Assembly: GCA_964565775.1 (NCBI GenBank)
Contig: CAZMGB010000005.1
Location: 62,001-126,000, forward strand
Length of the DNA stretch: 64,000 nucleotides
Direction of reading: 5' to 3'
From: CAZMGB01 sp964565775
Lineage (GTDB): Bacteria; Chloroflexota; Dehalococcoidia; DSTF01; JALHUB01
A program made the translations under genes and the position numbers. How positions within the stretch are numbered: position 1 is the first letter of the stretch; each line of letters opens with the position of its first letter. Below the pieces are notes generated by a model. That model was not told where the DNA came from. It did not search any database and saw only the letters and a list, made by a program, of their open reading frames with translations. Below, piece by piece: positions 15,700-24,548 of the stretch.

Positions 15700-17058
15700 A
15701 TGCCGAGAGAGATGAGAGCGGACCTGGTGGTCATCGGCGGGGGCGCCGCCGGCATGAGCGCGGCCTCGAGCGCCCGCCGCCGCCAGCGCGACTGGGAGAT
15801 CGTCGCCTTCGAGCGCACCCACAACGTGTCCTTCATCCTGTGCGGCCTGCCCTATTTCATTGAGGACGTCGTGCCCAGCGAGCGCGACCTCATCGTCTAC
15901 ACGCCCGACTACTTTCGCAGCGAAAGACGCATCGACGTGCGCACCCGCCACGAGGTGCAGCGCATAGACCCCGACGCGAAGGCCGTGCACGCCGTCGACG
16001 TGACGAGTGGGAAGGAAATCACAGTCGCCTACGAGAAGCTCGTCTTCGCTGGCGGCGCCCTGGCGGTCAGGCCACCGATCCCCGGCATCGACCTGGAGGG
16101 CGTCTTCCTGCTCCGCTCCATCGAGAGCGGCATCAACATCAAGCAGTTCGTGCGCGGCCGCTCCGTGCGGCGGGCGGCGATTATCGGGGGCGGCTACGTC
16201 GGCCTGGAGATGGCCGAGGCCCTCCGCGGCGTCGGCGCCGAGGTCACCCTGTTCGAGGCGCTACCCCACGTCTATCCCGGCGGCGAGCCGGAGATCGCCG
16301 AGGTCATCGAGGAGGAGCTGCGGCGTCAGGGGGTGACCGTACGCACGCAGGAGCTGGCGCGCGCCTTTGAGGGGAACGGCGCCGTCCGCAAGGTGGTGGC
16401 CGACGGCGGCGATGTCGACGTCGACCTCGTGCTGGTGTCGGTCGGCGCCCGGCCCGACGTGGCCCTCGCCAAGGAGGCGGGCGTCGCTCTCGGCGGGACG
16501 GGCGCCGTCGCAACGGACGACATGATGCGAACGAACCTGCCGGACGTCTATGCCGCCGGCGACTGTACCCAGGCCAAGCACATCGTCACGGGCAAGCCGG
16601 TCTACGTCCCCCTGGGTACGACCGCCAACAAGCAGGGCCGGGTGGCCGGCGAGAACGCTGCGGGCGGTGACGCCACCTTCGCGGGCATCGTCGGCACCGC
16701 CGCCGTCAAGGTGTTCGACCTGGAGGTCGCCCGCACGGGGCTGACGGAGGCGCAGGCCCGTGAGGAGGGCTTCGATGCCATAAGCACGGTGGTCCGCTTC
16801 TCCTCCCACGCCGGCTACTACCCGGACGCTCGCACCCTCACCCTGAAGCTGGTGGCCGACCGCTCGACGGGCAGGATCCTGGGGGCGCAGATGGTCGGGC
16901 CGGACACCGTGGCCAAGCGCATCGACACGGTGGCCGCCGCCCTCCACGCCTCGATGACCGTCGACGACCTCCCCCGGCTCGACCTGACCTACGCGCCGCC
17001 CTTCGCCACGTCGTGGGAGGGCATCCAGGTCGCCGCCCAGCGCCTGGCCCGCGAGTAG
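15700..17058 (+). CDS. CoA-disulfide reductase / NADH oxidase-like flavoprotein
   Basis: 452 residues from ATG 15700, with GGGAGG upstream. FAD-binding VVIGGGAAGMSAA at the N terminus, then SFILCGLPYFIE with the single redox Cys48 typical of CoADR/NADH oxidase/NADH peroxidase enzymes, the NAD-binding AAIIGGGYVGLEMAE, the second FAD motif DVYAAGDC, and a C-terminal dimerisation domain. It probably reduces CoA disulfide, persulfides or oxygen with NAD(P)H. The absence of a C-terminal rhodanese domain argues against a persulfide-reductase fusion. A Dos-box-like site upstream suggests control by low oxygen. Confidence 0.85.
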   Translation: MPREMRADLVVIGGGAAGMSAASSARRRQRDWEIVAFERTHNVSFILCGLPYFIEDVVPSERDLIVYTPDYFRSERRIDVRTRHEVQRIDPDAKAVHAVDVTSGKEITVAYEKLVFAGGALAVRPPIPGIDLEGVFLLRSIESGINIKQFVRGRSVRRAAIIGGGYVGLEMAEALRGVGAEVTLFEALPHVYPGGEPEIAEVIEEELRRQGVTVRTQELARAFEGNGAVRKVVADGGDVDVDLVLVSVGARPDVALAKEAGVALGGTGAVATDDMMRTNLPDVYAAGDCTQAKHIVTGKPVYVPLGTTANKQGRVAGENAAGGDATFAGIVGTAAVKVFDLEVARTGLTEAQAREEGFDAISTVVRFSSHAGYYPDARTLTLKLVADRSTGRILGAQMVGPDTVAKRIDTVAAALHASMTVDDLPRLDLTYAPPFATSWEGIQVAAQRLARE

Positions 17059-17096
17059 AAGCTACTTCCGGATCCGTCAGGTTTAGTGAGCGCCCG

Positions 17097-17165
17097 TAGC
17101 CGCAGACCGTACGGACGTCTGCCCCCAGGTCTGCCCTAAGAAGCAGGGCTGAAGTCCTGCAGCTA
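17097..17165. repeat. Intergenic palindromic repeat bounded by GTAGC and GCTAC
   Basis: Contains GCAGAC...GTCTGC (17102-17122) and GCAGG-GCTGAAGT-CCTGC (17143-17160), with GTAGC at the left edge and GCTAC at the right edge. The same design (GCAG stem, TGAA or TTCA tip, GCAGCTAC end) recurs near 40.8-41.0 kb and at 43.26 kb. Confidence 0.5.
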
Positions 17166-17271
17166 CATACGTGCAGTCCATACTGTCATTCTGCTCATAC
17201 GCTATCTCACGTATGGACTTCCTGTGAAAAGTGTGCAATCTTACTTCCAGGCGGGGAAAAGGAGCAGGCGC

Positions 17272-17613
17272 ATGGATGCCCGGACTCCCTCCACCAACGG
17301 GCACCTGGCGTTCGTGACGGTAGGGACCGCCCGGCTGCCCAAGTCGATTGCTGCAGAGCAATCCGGCCCCCTCATAGTCGAACTCACCCTCGACTCCGAC
17401 GGCAAGCGCATCGTCGACGTCGCGACCTCCGTCTCGCTACCCGGCTACATAGCTCTCCTCCGGGAACTCCTCATCGGCAGCGAGGTGGATGACCTCGGCG
17501 CTGTCATTGAACGTGTTTCCGGGCACTACCGCGGGCCGCTCCTGAGGCCCACCATCGCCGCGCTTCGCAACGCCGTCGCCAACAACACGAAACACATAGA
17601 GGCGTCCGCGTAG
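17272..17613 (+). CDS. DUF3870-family protein
   Basis: 113 residues from ATG 17272, with AAAAGGAG at 17257-17264; GTG 17224 is an alternative. The core VTVGTARLPKSIAAEQ, then TLDSDGKRIVDVATSV and ELLIGSEVDDL match the small alpha/beta domain DUF3870, whose function is not known. It ends 82 bases before a terminator-like hairpin, so it appears to be a single-gene unit. Confidence 0.6.
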   Translation: MDARTPSTNGHLAFVTVGTARLPKSIAAEQSGPLIVELTLDSDGKRIVDVATSVSLPGYIALLRELLIGSEVDDLGAVIERVSGHYRGPLLRPTIAALRNAVANNTKHIEASA

Positions 17614-17694
17614 GCTCATCGAGCGGAAGAGAAGAGCCGCTCAGAACCAAGAAGAGAACCCCACGCTACGTCAAGCGGCGCTGCTAGTGAAGAC

Positions 17695-17736
17695 CAGGCA
17701 GCCGAACCACTGGGGGCGGCGGCCTGTGTGTTTTTA
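17695..17736 (+). terminator. Rho-independent terminator after the DUF3870 gene
   Basis: CAGGCAGCCG (17695-17704) pairs with CGGCGGCCTG (17717-17726) with one mismatch, followed by TGTGTTTTTA. A second hairpin, GAGCGG/CCGCTC, lies at 17621-17642. This separates the DUF3870 gene from the PAS-LuxR gene, unless it works as an attenuator for the latter. Confidence 0.6.
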
Positions 17737-17793
17737 CCCATGTCAAGATGCCCCTTAGCCACCCCGGCGGCAGACCAGGAGGAGGGCAGAAGC

Positions 17794-19203
17794 ATGGTCA
17801 GGCAGATCACGGAGCGCAAGCGGGCGGAGGAAGAACTCAGGCGGTCACGTCAAGCACTGCAGCTGATCTACGACACCATACCGGACGCGGTGATCTCCCT
17901 CGATGCGACCGGCCACGTGGTTGGCTGTAACTCGTCAGTAGACAGGATCCTTGGCTACACTCCGGATGAGCTATTGGGCAAGTGCTATTCCATGTTTGTA
18001 GCGGAAGAGATGTTCGTGGGTGGCGGCCGACAAGCCAGAGAACGCGAGCTGTTTGAGAAAGGCTGCCTTGAGACGGACGGCTACCATTTCAAGCGGAAGA
18101 GCGGCGAGGTGTTTCCCGCAAGCTTCACAGCCGCTCTGCTCAAGGGCGAACACGGTGAATTCATAGGAGTGGTCGGTACCATCCGCGACATGACCGAGCG
18201 CAAGCAGGCGGAGGAGGCGCTGCGGGAAAGCGAGGCCAAGTTCCGCCATCTGTTCGAGAGCTTGCAGGACGTCTACTTCCGGACAACCGTCGGAGGCATC
18301 CTTACCGATGTTAGCCCCTCGATAGAGAAGTACGGATACCGCCCTGACGACCTCATGGGAACACAGGTGCTGGTGGGGTACAAGAACCCGGAAGAGCGCT
18401 CTGTCGTAGTGAATCGACTTCTGGAGCAGGGCGAGATAGAGGACTACGAGCTCCGACTGAAGGCGCCGGACGGTCGCCTGATTGACGTTTCTCTCAACGC
18501 TTGTGTCGCTCACGGTCCCGACGGCGAGCCGGTCGCCTTCGAGGGCTCCCTGAGAGACATTACGGCGCGCAAGCGGGCGGAGGAGGCTCTGCGGGAGAGC
18601 GAGGAGCGGTTTCGCACGTTGTCTCAGGCGGCTCTTGAGGGAGTCCTCATTCATGAGAGGGGCAAGATCCTGGACGCGAACGAAGCGCTCACAACGATGT
18701 TCGGATATGAACTTTCACAAGTGATCGACAGGAACGTGCTGGACTTCGTGCTGCCTGAATGCCGTGACCTTGTGGGGAAGAAGGTGCTCTCAAGACATGG
18801 GGAACACTTCGAGGCGACGGCCGTGAAGAAGGACGGAAGCACTCTGTGGCTGGAGATCCGCGGCAGACCCACGTCTTACCGCGGCCGGGTCGCCAGGGTA
18901 GTCTCCATCCGCGATATCAGCGAGCGGAAGCGGACGGACGAGGCGCTCCAGAACGCCAGAGAGGAACTGGAGGAGAGGGTGGAGCGCCGGATGCAACGCG
19001 GCAACGCCTACGGGCTCACGTTCCGCGAGCTCACCGTCCTCCATTTGGCGTCGGACGGGAAGCCGGACAGAGAGATCGGATGCCGGCTCGGGATCAGCCC
19101 CCTCACCGCCCGCAAGCACATCGAGAACATACTGGCCAAGATGCACAGCACCAGTCGCACCGAGGCGAGCGTGCGCGCCCTCAGGGAAGGCCTCCTCGAC
19201 TAG
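17794..19203 (+). CDS. Triple-PAS LuxR-type transcriptional regulator
   Basis: 469 residues from ATG 17794, with AGGAGGAGGG at 17778-17787. Three PAS domains follow one another (about residues 20-130, 140-260 and 265-385), each closed by a PAC-like DITARKRAEEAL-type linker, then a short coiled coil and a C-terminal LuxR/GerE helix-turn-helix (LTFRELTVLHLASDGKPDRE and ARKHIENILAKMH). It is a soluble sensor that probably binds a small ligand or cofactor and controls transcription directly. The start MVRQITERKRAEEEL looks like the end of a missing PAS/PAC unit, so N-terminal shortening is possible. No cofactor residue is identified. Confidence 0.82.
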   Translation: MVRQITERKRAEEELRRSRQALQLIYDTIPDAVISLDATGHVVGCNSSVDRILGYTPDELLGKCYSMFVAEEMFVGGGRQARERELFEKGCLETDGYHFKRKSGEVFPASFTAALLKGEHGEFIGVVGTIRDMTERKQAEEALRESEAKFRHLFESLQDVYFRTTVGGILTDVSPSIEKYGYRPDDLMGTQVLVGYKNPEERSVVVNRLLEQGEIEDYELRLKAPDGRLIDVSLNACVAHGPDGEPVAFEGSLRDITARKRAEEALRESEERFRTLSQAALEGVLIHERGKILDANEALTTMFGYELSQVIDRNVLDFVLPECRDLVGKKVLSRHGEHFEATAVKKDGSTLWLEIRGRPTSYRGRVARVVSIRDISERKRTDEALQNAREELEERVERRMQRGNAYGLTFRELTVLHLASDGKPDREIGCRLGISPLTARKHIENILAKMHSTSRTEASVRALREGLLD

Positions 19204-19773
19204 CCCACACGGCAGCTCCGCGATTCCACGCATACCCGCGAATCGAAACGCCCCTGACGTCAGCTTTCGCTCCGCACAGGAGCGCCCGGTGGGAAGCGGT
19301 GGACGCCAGGTAGGCGTGGCGCCCTGACCGGGCAAGACAGTGAGAAACAGCAGCGCCTGTCGTACACTCCCAGCGACAGGCGCTACTGAAGGAGAACGGT
19401 GAAGACTCTCTTGACTCTCTCTGTTAAGGGGCCTTCCTGGCCCGCGACGCCTCCTGCGTCGCAGGCCGCGACCTCAGGCTGCTGTGGCGGGGACCACTTC
19501 CAAGACCGTGTGGGCTCTCTGGCACCGACCTGCTGTTCGCCCGCGGCGAAGCGGGCCAGGAAGGACGGCGAGACCTAACCCCTAGGCCTCCTCTCCCCTA
19601 ACGTGACCTAGAATGCACCACCTGCGCCACGGCGACAATTAGGGATTACCCTGATTTGCTGTCGCCTGGGGCGTGCCATGAAAGAGGCGAAACGAAAGAG
19701 GCGAAACCTTCGGCATGGGGCTGGAGAATGATCCGGGCTCACTATCGGCCGTTCTCCGGACGATAATCGAAAC
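19204..19773. other. 570-base intergenic region with hairpins and a short tandem repeat
   Basis: No coding frame or known riboswitch recognised. It contains an 11-bp perfect hairpin at 19352-19384 (AGCGCCTGTCG arms), a two-part hairpin at 19631-19666 (GGCGACA/TGTCGCC enclosing AGGG/CCCT), and an exact 14-base tandem duplication GAAAGAGGCGAAAC at 19680-19707. The last two lie just before the diguanylate cyclase and could form its leader. Confidence 0.5.
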
Positions 19774-20730
19774 GTGAACGTCTCCACCGCACCACCCGTG
19801 GCCGGACTAGCATCAGGGACACCTGCTGAGAACATGTCTGAGCCGTCTCAAGAGATAGCCGGGCCGGCGCGAAAGTCAAGCGCGCCTGCAGGCCGGCCTC
19901 CTTCCCGTCGGCGAGGGGCAGAAGATGCCGGACTCCCTCAGCCCCTCCCGCTGGGCCCGCTCCAGGTGGCCGAGCCGCGCGTGGCGCCCCTGCACAACCA
20001 GTGGCCGCTAGCACTAGGGCTACTGGTGTTCAGCGCCGTCATGATCTGGCTGGCCGTGAGAGACGCCCCACAACTCAGTCAGGCGCTTCCCTTCCGCCCG
20101 TGGCTGGAGCTCACGCTCGTCGTCGGCCTTTACTCGTTCGCCCTGGTGGCCATAGGGCAGTCCTTTCGCGCGCGCTACAGGGCCGACCTGGATTACGCTG
20201 CAAGGTTGCACCTCCTCAACCGGCGACTGCGGGACATGGCCGTCCTCGACAGCATTACAGGCCTCTACAACCATCGCTACCTCCAGGAGAGACTGCGACA
20301 GGAGCTGGACCGAGCCGAGCGCTACGGTCACCCTCTGTCTTTCATCATGGCCGACGTCAACAAGTTCAAGCAGGTGAACGATCGCTACGGTCACCCGGTG
20401 GGCGACAACGTGCTGGCCTCAATAGCCCGCACCATCGCGCCCCAACTGCGCTCATCCGACATCGCCGCGCGGTACGGCGGCGATGAGTTCGCTCTCATCC
20501 TCCCCGAAACCTCTTCCGAGGCCGCCGCAACGGTGGCCCGCAAGGTGACCGAAGCAGTCGCACAGACCACAATACCCGCCGAGAATGGCGGCGAACCCAT
20601 CTCTATCAGCATCTGCGCGGGAGCGGCCACGTTCCCTGACGACGGCCGTAGCGCCGACGAGCTGATCGAATGCGCGGACCGCGACCTCTACCGTCGAAAG
20701 GAGGAGGCGCGATCAGGCCGGGCGGCCTGA
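19774..20730 (+). CDS. Membrane-anchored diguanylate cyclase (GGDEF)
   Basis: 318 residues from GTG 19774 (ATG 19834 is an alternative). A disordered Pro/Ala-rich N terminus precedes two transmembrane helices (about 77-95 and 110-128) and a GGDEF domain starting at LDSITGLYNHRYL. The active site GGDEF is intact at 235-239, and RSSD at 226-229 is the inhibitory I-site at the usual spacing. It makes c-di-GMP from GTP and is likely product-inhibited. No sensor domain beyond the short membrane region is visible. It follows the PAS-LuxR gene by 570 bases. Confidence 0.88.
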   Translation: MNVSTAPPVAGLASGTPAENMSEPSQEIAGPARKSSAPAGRPPSRRRGAEDAGLPQPLPLGPLQVAEPRVAPLHNQWPLALGLLVFSAVMIWLAVRDAPQLSQALPFRPWLELTLVVGLYSFALVAIGQSFRARYRADLDYAARLHLLNRRLRDMAVLDSITGLYNHRYLQERLRQELDRAERYGHPLSFIMADVNKFKQVNDRYGHPVGDNVLASIARTIAPQLRSSDIAARYGGDEFALILPETSSEAAATVARKVTEAVAQTTIPAENGGEPISISICAGAATFPDDGRSADELIECADRDLYRRKEEARSGRAA

Positions 20731-20799
20731 CCGGCTCCCAATCGGCGCGGCAACGGTAACCACTTTCCCTTTTCAGCAGGCTGGGCATATCATTAGTCG

Positions 20800-21546
20800 A
20801 TGGTCGAGATCTCGTCCGGCCCCTCACAACGTCGAATCGTAGCCAACCTGGCAAGCGACACGGCTCGTGAGCGCTGTCTCGTCTTGCGCCGGGGCATCAC
20901 CGACTACGAGGAGGCCTGGGAGCTCCAGCGCCGCCTCGCAGACGCCCTCCGAGAACGCCGTTCGCCACCGGCGCTGGTCCTCCTCCAGCACCCACCGACA
21001 TACACTCTGGGAGTGCAGGGCAAGGACGCGCACGTCCTCCTCGATGAGGCGGGGCTGAGGCGGATCGGCGCCAGCCTGCACCGGGTGGACCGCGGCGGCG
21101 ACGCCACGTTTCACGGGCCGGGACAGCTCGTGGGCTACCCGATCCTGGACCTGCGGCGCTGGGGCCAGGGGCCCTTGTGGTACGTACGCGCCCTGGAGGC
21201 CACCCTCATCGAAGCGCTGGCGCGACTGGGCATAGCGGCGGAGCGCGTTCCGGGGCGTGTCGGCGTCTGGGCAGGCGGAGACAAGATCGCCGCCATCGGC
21301 CTCAGGGTGTCGCGCGGCATCACCACGCACGGGTTTGCCCTCAACGTCGCCACAGACCTCTCCTACTACCGGCACATCGTGCCCTGCGGCCTGGTCGACG
21401 CCGGCGTGACCTCAGTCGAACGCATCCTGGGGCGGCCGGTGGCGATGGAGGAGGTGGCCGACCTCGTCGTCGATTGCTTCGCCGAAAGGTTCGGCTTCGA
21501 AATGATCGACTCTGCCTGCACGCCGGCTGAGGTGGCGCTGCCATGA
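20800..21546 (+). CDS. lipB: Octanoyl-[acyl-carrier-protein]:protein N-octanoyltransferase
   Basis: 248 residues from ATG 20800. The family signature RGGDATFHGPGQLVGYP is at about 98-114. Catalytic Lys162 is in GGDKIAAIG and Cys196 in HIVPCGL. The enzyme moves octanoyl from acyl carrier protein to the lipoyl domain of 2-oxoacid dehydrogenases or GcvH. The stop overlaps the lipA start (ATGA), so the two are translationally coupled. The first 25 residues are variable and a later start is possible. Confidence 0.95.
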   Translation: MVEISSGPSQRRIVANLASDTARERCLVLRRGITDYEEAWELQRRLADALRERRSPPALVLLQHPPTYTLGVQGKDAHVLLDEAGLRRIGASLHRVDRGGDATFHGPGQLVGYPILDLRRWGQGPLWYVRALEATLIEALARLGIAAERVPGRVGVWAGGDKIAAIGLRVSRGITTHGFALNVATDLSYYRHIVPCGLVDAGVTSVERILGRPVAMEEVADLVVDCFAERFGFEMIDSACTPAEVALP

Positions 21547-22448
21547 CGGCGCAGCCACGCGCCAACGCAGCGAGACACCGCCTGCCGCCCTGGCTCAAGG
21601 TGCGCTTCCCCGCCGGCGAGCGCTACGGCCAGATAAGGGGCCTTCTCCGCCAGCATCAGCTCCACACAGTCTGCGAGGAGGCCCACTGCCCCAACATCGG
21701 CGAGTGCCTCAACAGCGGCACCGCCACTTTCATGATCCTCGGCGACATTTGTACGCGCGCCTGCGGTTTCTGCGCCGTCACCTCGGGCCGTCCCACGGGC
21801 GTCGACGTGCTGGAGCCGTACCGGCTGGCGCGGGCGGTCGGCCTGCTGGGGCTCGACTACGTGGTCATCACCTCGGTCAACCGCGATGACCTGCCGGATG
21901 GGGGCGCCGATATCTTCGCCGCCTGCATCCGCAGCATCCGCCAGCGAACGCCCGAGTGCAGGGTCGAGGTGCTGGTCCCCGACTTCATGGGCTCCTGGGA
22001 CGCCCTGGCAACGGTCGTCGAGGCGCGGCCCACCGTCCTCAACCACAACGTCGAGTCGGTGCCCCGGCTCTACGGGCGGGTGCGGCCCAAGGCTCGCTAC
22101 GAACGCTCCCTCGCCCTCCTGGCGAAGGTGAACGAGCTGGACCCATCGATGCTCACCAAGTCGGGCATCATGGTGGGGCTGGGCGAGACGTACGACGAGC
22201 TCATCCAGGTGATGGCCGATCTCCGCGCCGCCGGCTGCGACCTCCTGACCATCGGCCAGTACCTGCGGCCGTCCGAGAAGCACCTGCCCGTCGAGCGCTT
22301 CTACCCGCCCGAAGAGTTCGACGCGCTCGCCCGCGAGGGCCGAAAGATCGGCTTCCGCCACGTCGAGGCGGGGCCGCTCGTGCGAAGCTCATACCACGCC
22401 CACGAGCAGGCAAAGCCGGCGCTGACAGGCTCTGGGCCCGGCGGGTAG
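21543..22448 (+). CDS. lipA: Lipoyl synthase
   Basis: 301 residues from ATG 21543. The auxiliary [4Fe-4S] cluster ligands are Cys44, 49 and 55 (CEEAHCPNIGEC); the radical-SAM cluster is Cys70/74/77 in CTRACGFC. The C-terminal VRSSYHA supplies the conserved serine ligand. It inserts two sulfurs into the octanoyl group delivered by LipB. The stop codon is directly followed by a 53-base perfect palindrome that may stabilise or end the message before lpdA. Confidence 0.96.
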   Translation: MTAQPRANAARHRLPPWLKVRFPAGERYGQIRGLLRQHQLHTVCEEAHCPNIGECLNSGTATFMILGDICTRACGFCAVTSGRPTGVDVLEPYRLARAVGLLGLDYVVITSVNRDDLPDGGADIFAACIRSIRQRTPECRVEVLVPDFMGSWDALATVVEARPTVLNHNVESVPRLYGRVRPKARYERSLALLAKVNELDPSMLTKSGIMVGLGETYDELIQVMADLRAAGCDLLTIGQYLRPSEKHLPVERFYPPEEFDALAREGRKIGFRHVEAGPLVRSSYHAHEQAKPALTGSGPGG

Positions 22449-22501
22449 CCCTTACCCCCAGCCCCTCTCCCGCGCTGCGGGAGAGGGGCTGGGGGTAAGG
22501 G
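22449..22501. repeat. 53-base perfect palindrome (25-bp arms, 3-base loop)
   Basis: Arms 22449-22473 and 22477-22501 are exact complements of the form CCCTTACCCCCAGCCCC... and begin at the base after the lipA stop. No T-run follows. A diverged relative with CCCTCACCCC ends lies at 32800-32862, so this is a dispersed palindromic repeat rather than a one-off terminator. Confidence 0.8.
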
Positions 22502-22538
22502 TTGAGGAAGTCATTCTCAGGGGAATTAGGATGACGCG

Positions 22539-23945
22539 ATGGCGAAATATGACGTAGCTATCATCGGCGGTGGGCCCGGCGGATACGTGGCGGCCATCCG
22601 CGCCGCCCAGCTCGGCCTGAAGGCAGCCCTCATCGAGAAGGACCGTATCGGCGGCGTCTGCCTCAACTGGGGCTGCATCCCCAGCAAGGCCCTGCTGTAC
22701 AACGCTCAAGTTCTGCGCCTCTGCCGGAGCGCCTCTGTTTTCGGCATCTCGTTCGACAACCTGCGCCACGACCTGGGCGTCGCCGTCGACAGGAGCCGCC
22801 AGGTGGTGGACCAGATGGTGAGCGGCGTCGAGTTCCTGCTCAAGAGGCACAAGGTGGCCGTGATCGCGGGGGCCGGGAGGCTGCGCAGCCGCCAGGAGAT
22901 CGAGCTATCGCCCTCCGGCGAGATCCTCGAGGCCGAGAACGTCATCATCGCTACCGGCGCCCACGCCCGCGCCCTGCGCGGCGTCCCCATCGACGGCAGG
23001 ACAGTGATCACGAGCCGCGAGGCGCTGGCGCTGCGCGAGCCCCCCGCCAGCATCGTTATCGTTGGCGGCGGCCCGGTGGGAGTCGAGTTCGCCTACCTCT
23101 ACCGCGCCTACGGGAGCGAGGTCACCGTCGTGGAGATGTTGGAGCACCTTGTGCCGACCGAAGACGAAGAGATAAGCCGTCGCCTGGAGCAGGCGTTCCG
23201 CAGGCAGGGCATCCGCACCCTGACCGGTGCGCAGGTCGACGAGGTTCATGTGCGGAAGGGGAAGGCGAACGTGCAGGTGAGCGCCGACGGCGGTCAGGAA
23301 GAACTTGCAGCCGACCGAGTGCTGATGGGCATCGGCGTAACGGCCAACAGCGACGGGCTGGGGCTGGCGGAGCTGGGCGTCGCAACGGAGAACGGCTTCA
23401 TCCAGATCGACGATAGGATGGAGACCAGCGTCGCCGGCATCCACGCCATAGGCGACGTCACGGGCAAGCTCCTGCTGGCGCACGTCGCATCGGCGCAGGG
23501 TGCCGTGGCGGTCGAGGCGATCGCCCGCCGCGACCCGCCGGCGCTGGACTATGACAACATGCCTCGTGCCACCTACTGCCAGCCCCAGATCGCGAGCCTC
23601 GGCCTCACCGAAGCTCAGGCTCGTGACCGGGGCCACCGCGTGAAGGTGGGGCGATTCCCCTTCCGGGCCAACGGCAAGGCCCTGGCGATGGCGGAGACCG
23701 AAGGCATAGTGAAGCTGGTCGTCGATGAGGAGAACGGCCACATCCTCGGCTACCACATGATCGGGCCGGAAGTGACGGAGCTTCTCGGAGAGGCGTCGCT
23801 GGGCAAGACGCTGGAGGCCACTGCCCGAGAGATCGGCCTCAGCGTGCACGCTCATCCCACCCTATCGGAGGCGCTGAGAGAGGCGGCGCTGGCGTCCTAC
23901 GGCGAGGCCGTCCACTTCTGGCGTGAACAGCGGGCGACGGAATAG
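22539..23945 (+). CDS. lpdA: Dihydrolipoyl dehydrogenase
   Basis: 468 residues from ATG 22539. FAD-binding DVAIIGGGPGGYVAA, the redox disulfide Cys41/Cys46 in GGVCLNWGCIPSK, NAD-binding IVIVGGGPVGVEFA, and the C-terminal catalytic HAHPTLSEAL are all present. This E3 flavoenzyme reoxidises dihydrolipoyl groups. It stands with lipB-lipA, but no E1/E2 or glycine-cleavage genes are in the window, so its partners are elsewhere. Confidence 0.94.
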   Translation: MAKYDVAIIGGGPGGYVAAIRAAQLGLKAALIEKDRIGGVCLNWGCIPSKALLYNAQVLRLCRSASVFGISFDNLRHDLGVAVDRSRQVVDQMVSGVEFLLKRHKVAVIAGAGRLRSRQEIELSPSGEILEAENVIIATGAHARALRGVPIDGRTVITSREALALREPPASIVIVGGGPVGVEFAYLYRAYGSEVTVVEMLEHLVPTEDEEISRRLEQAFRRQGIRTLTGAQVDEVHVRKGKANVQVSADGGQEELAADRVLMGIGVTANSDGLGLAELGVATENGFIQIDDRMETSVAGIHAIGDVTGKLLLAHVASAQGAVAVEAIARRDPPALDYDNMPRATYCQPQIASLGLTEAQARDRGHRVKVGRFPFRANGKALAMAETEGIVKLVVDEENGHILGYHMIGPEVTELLGEASLGKTLEATAREIGLSVHAHPTLSEALREAALASYGEAVHFWREQRATE

Positions 23946-23979
23946 GAGAAGCAGCAAGAGATCATTCGCTGCCTGAACT

Positions 23980-24411
23980 CTAGCGCTGGGCCAGCTCCTT
24001 GTCCGCCTCGCGCAGGCGGCGGCTGAGGACGGGCAGAATGCCAGCCGCGATGTCAGGGCTGGTGTGGATCTCCGCCAGAAAGTCCCAGCGTGAGAGCACC
24101 AGGCACTCGGTGTCCTCCAGGGCGCGAATGCTGGCCGAGCGGGGGTAGCCGTCCAGGAGGGCCATCTCGCCGAAGAAGTCGCCGCTCTTGAGAGTAGCGA
24201 GCACCTGCGGCCGCTCTTCCTCCGTGTCTTTCACCACCTCGACGGCGCCGGATTCGAGGATGTAAAAGGCGACAGCCTGGTCGCCCTCCTTGACAATCAC
24301 GTGGCCCTTGGGAAAGCGCCGCTTGACCATGGCCTTGGCCAGGCGCTTCAGGTCCTTACTCTTGAGCTGCGAGAAGAGGGGAACGCCCGCCAGGGTATCT
24401 TCAAGAGCCAT
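23980..24411 (-). CDS. Cyclic-nucleotide-binding domain protein
   Basis: 143 residues from ATG 24411, with AGGTAGGTGG upstream. A single CRP-like beta-barrel: GHVIVKEGDQAVAFYILESG, then GDFFGEMALLDGYPRSASI, where FGEMALLD plus PRSAS is the phosphate-binding cassette. There is no DNA-binding or transporter domain, so it is a stand-alone sensor or a partner for another protein. It converges on the lpdA gene. Confidence 0.85.
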   Translation of the reverse strand: MALEDTLAGVPLFSQLKSKDLKRLAKAMVKRRFPKGHVIVKEGDQAVAFYILESGAVEVVKDTEEERPQVLATLKSGDFFGEMALLDGYPRSASIRALEDTECLVLSRWDFLAEIHTSPDIAAGILPVLSRRLREADKELAQR

Positions 24412-24548
24412 GCCACCTACCTACTTCTCTCCGGGTACGGGTGCCCGGCCGGAGCCTTCAACCGTCCCTCGCTGGGGAGCTAGGGGCCGACCTGCCTGGC
24501 ATTCTAGCGCCCAGCTCCGTCGTCTGCAATGTACCGGCCGCCACGATT

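Noticed and set aside
19574..19773. c-di-GMP riboswitch before the GGDEF gene
   Set aside because: The class I core (GGCAAACC, GCAAAGCC) and class II blocks are absent.
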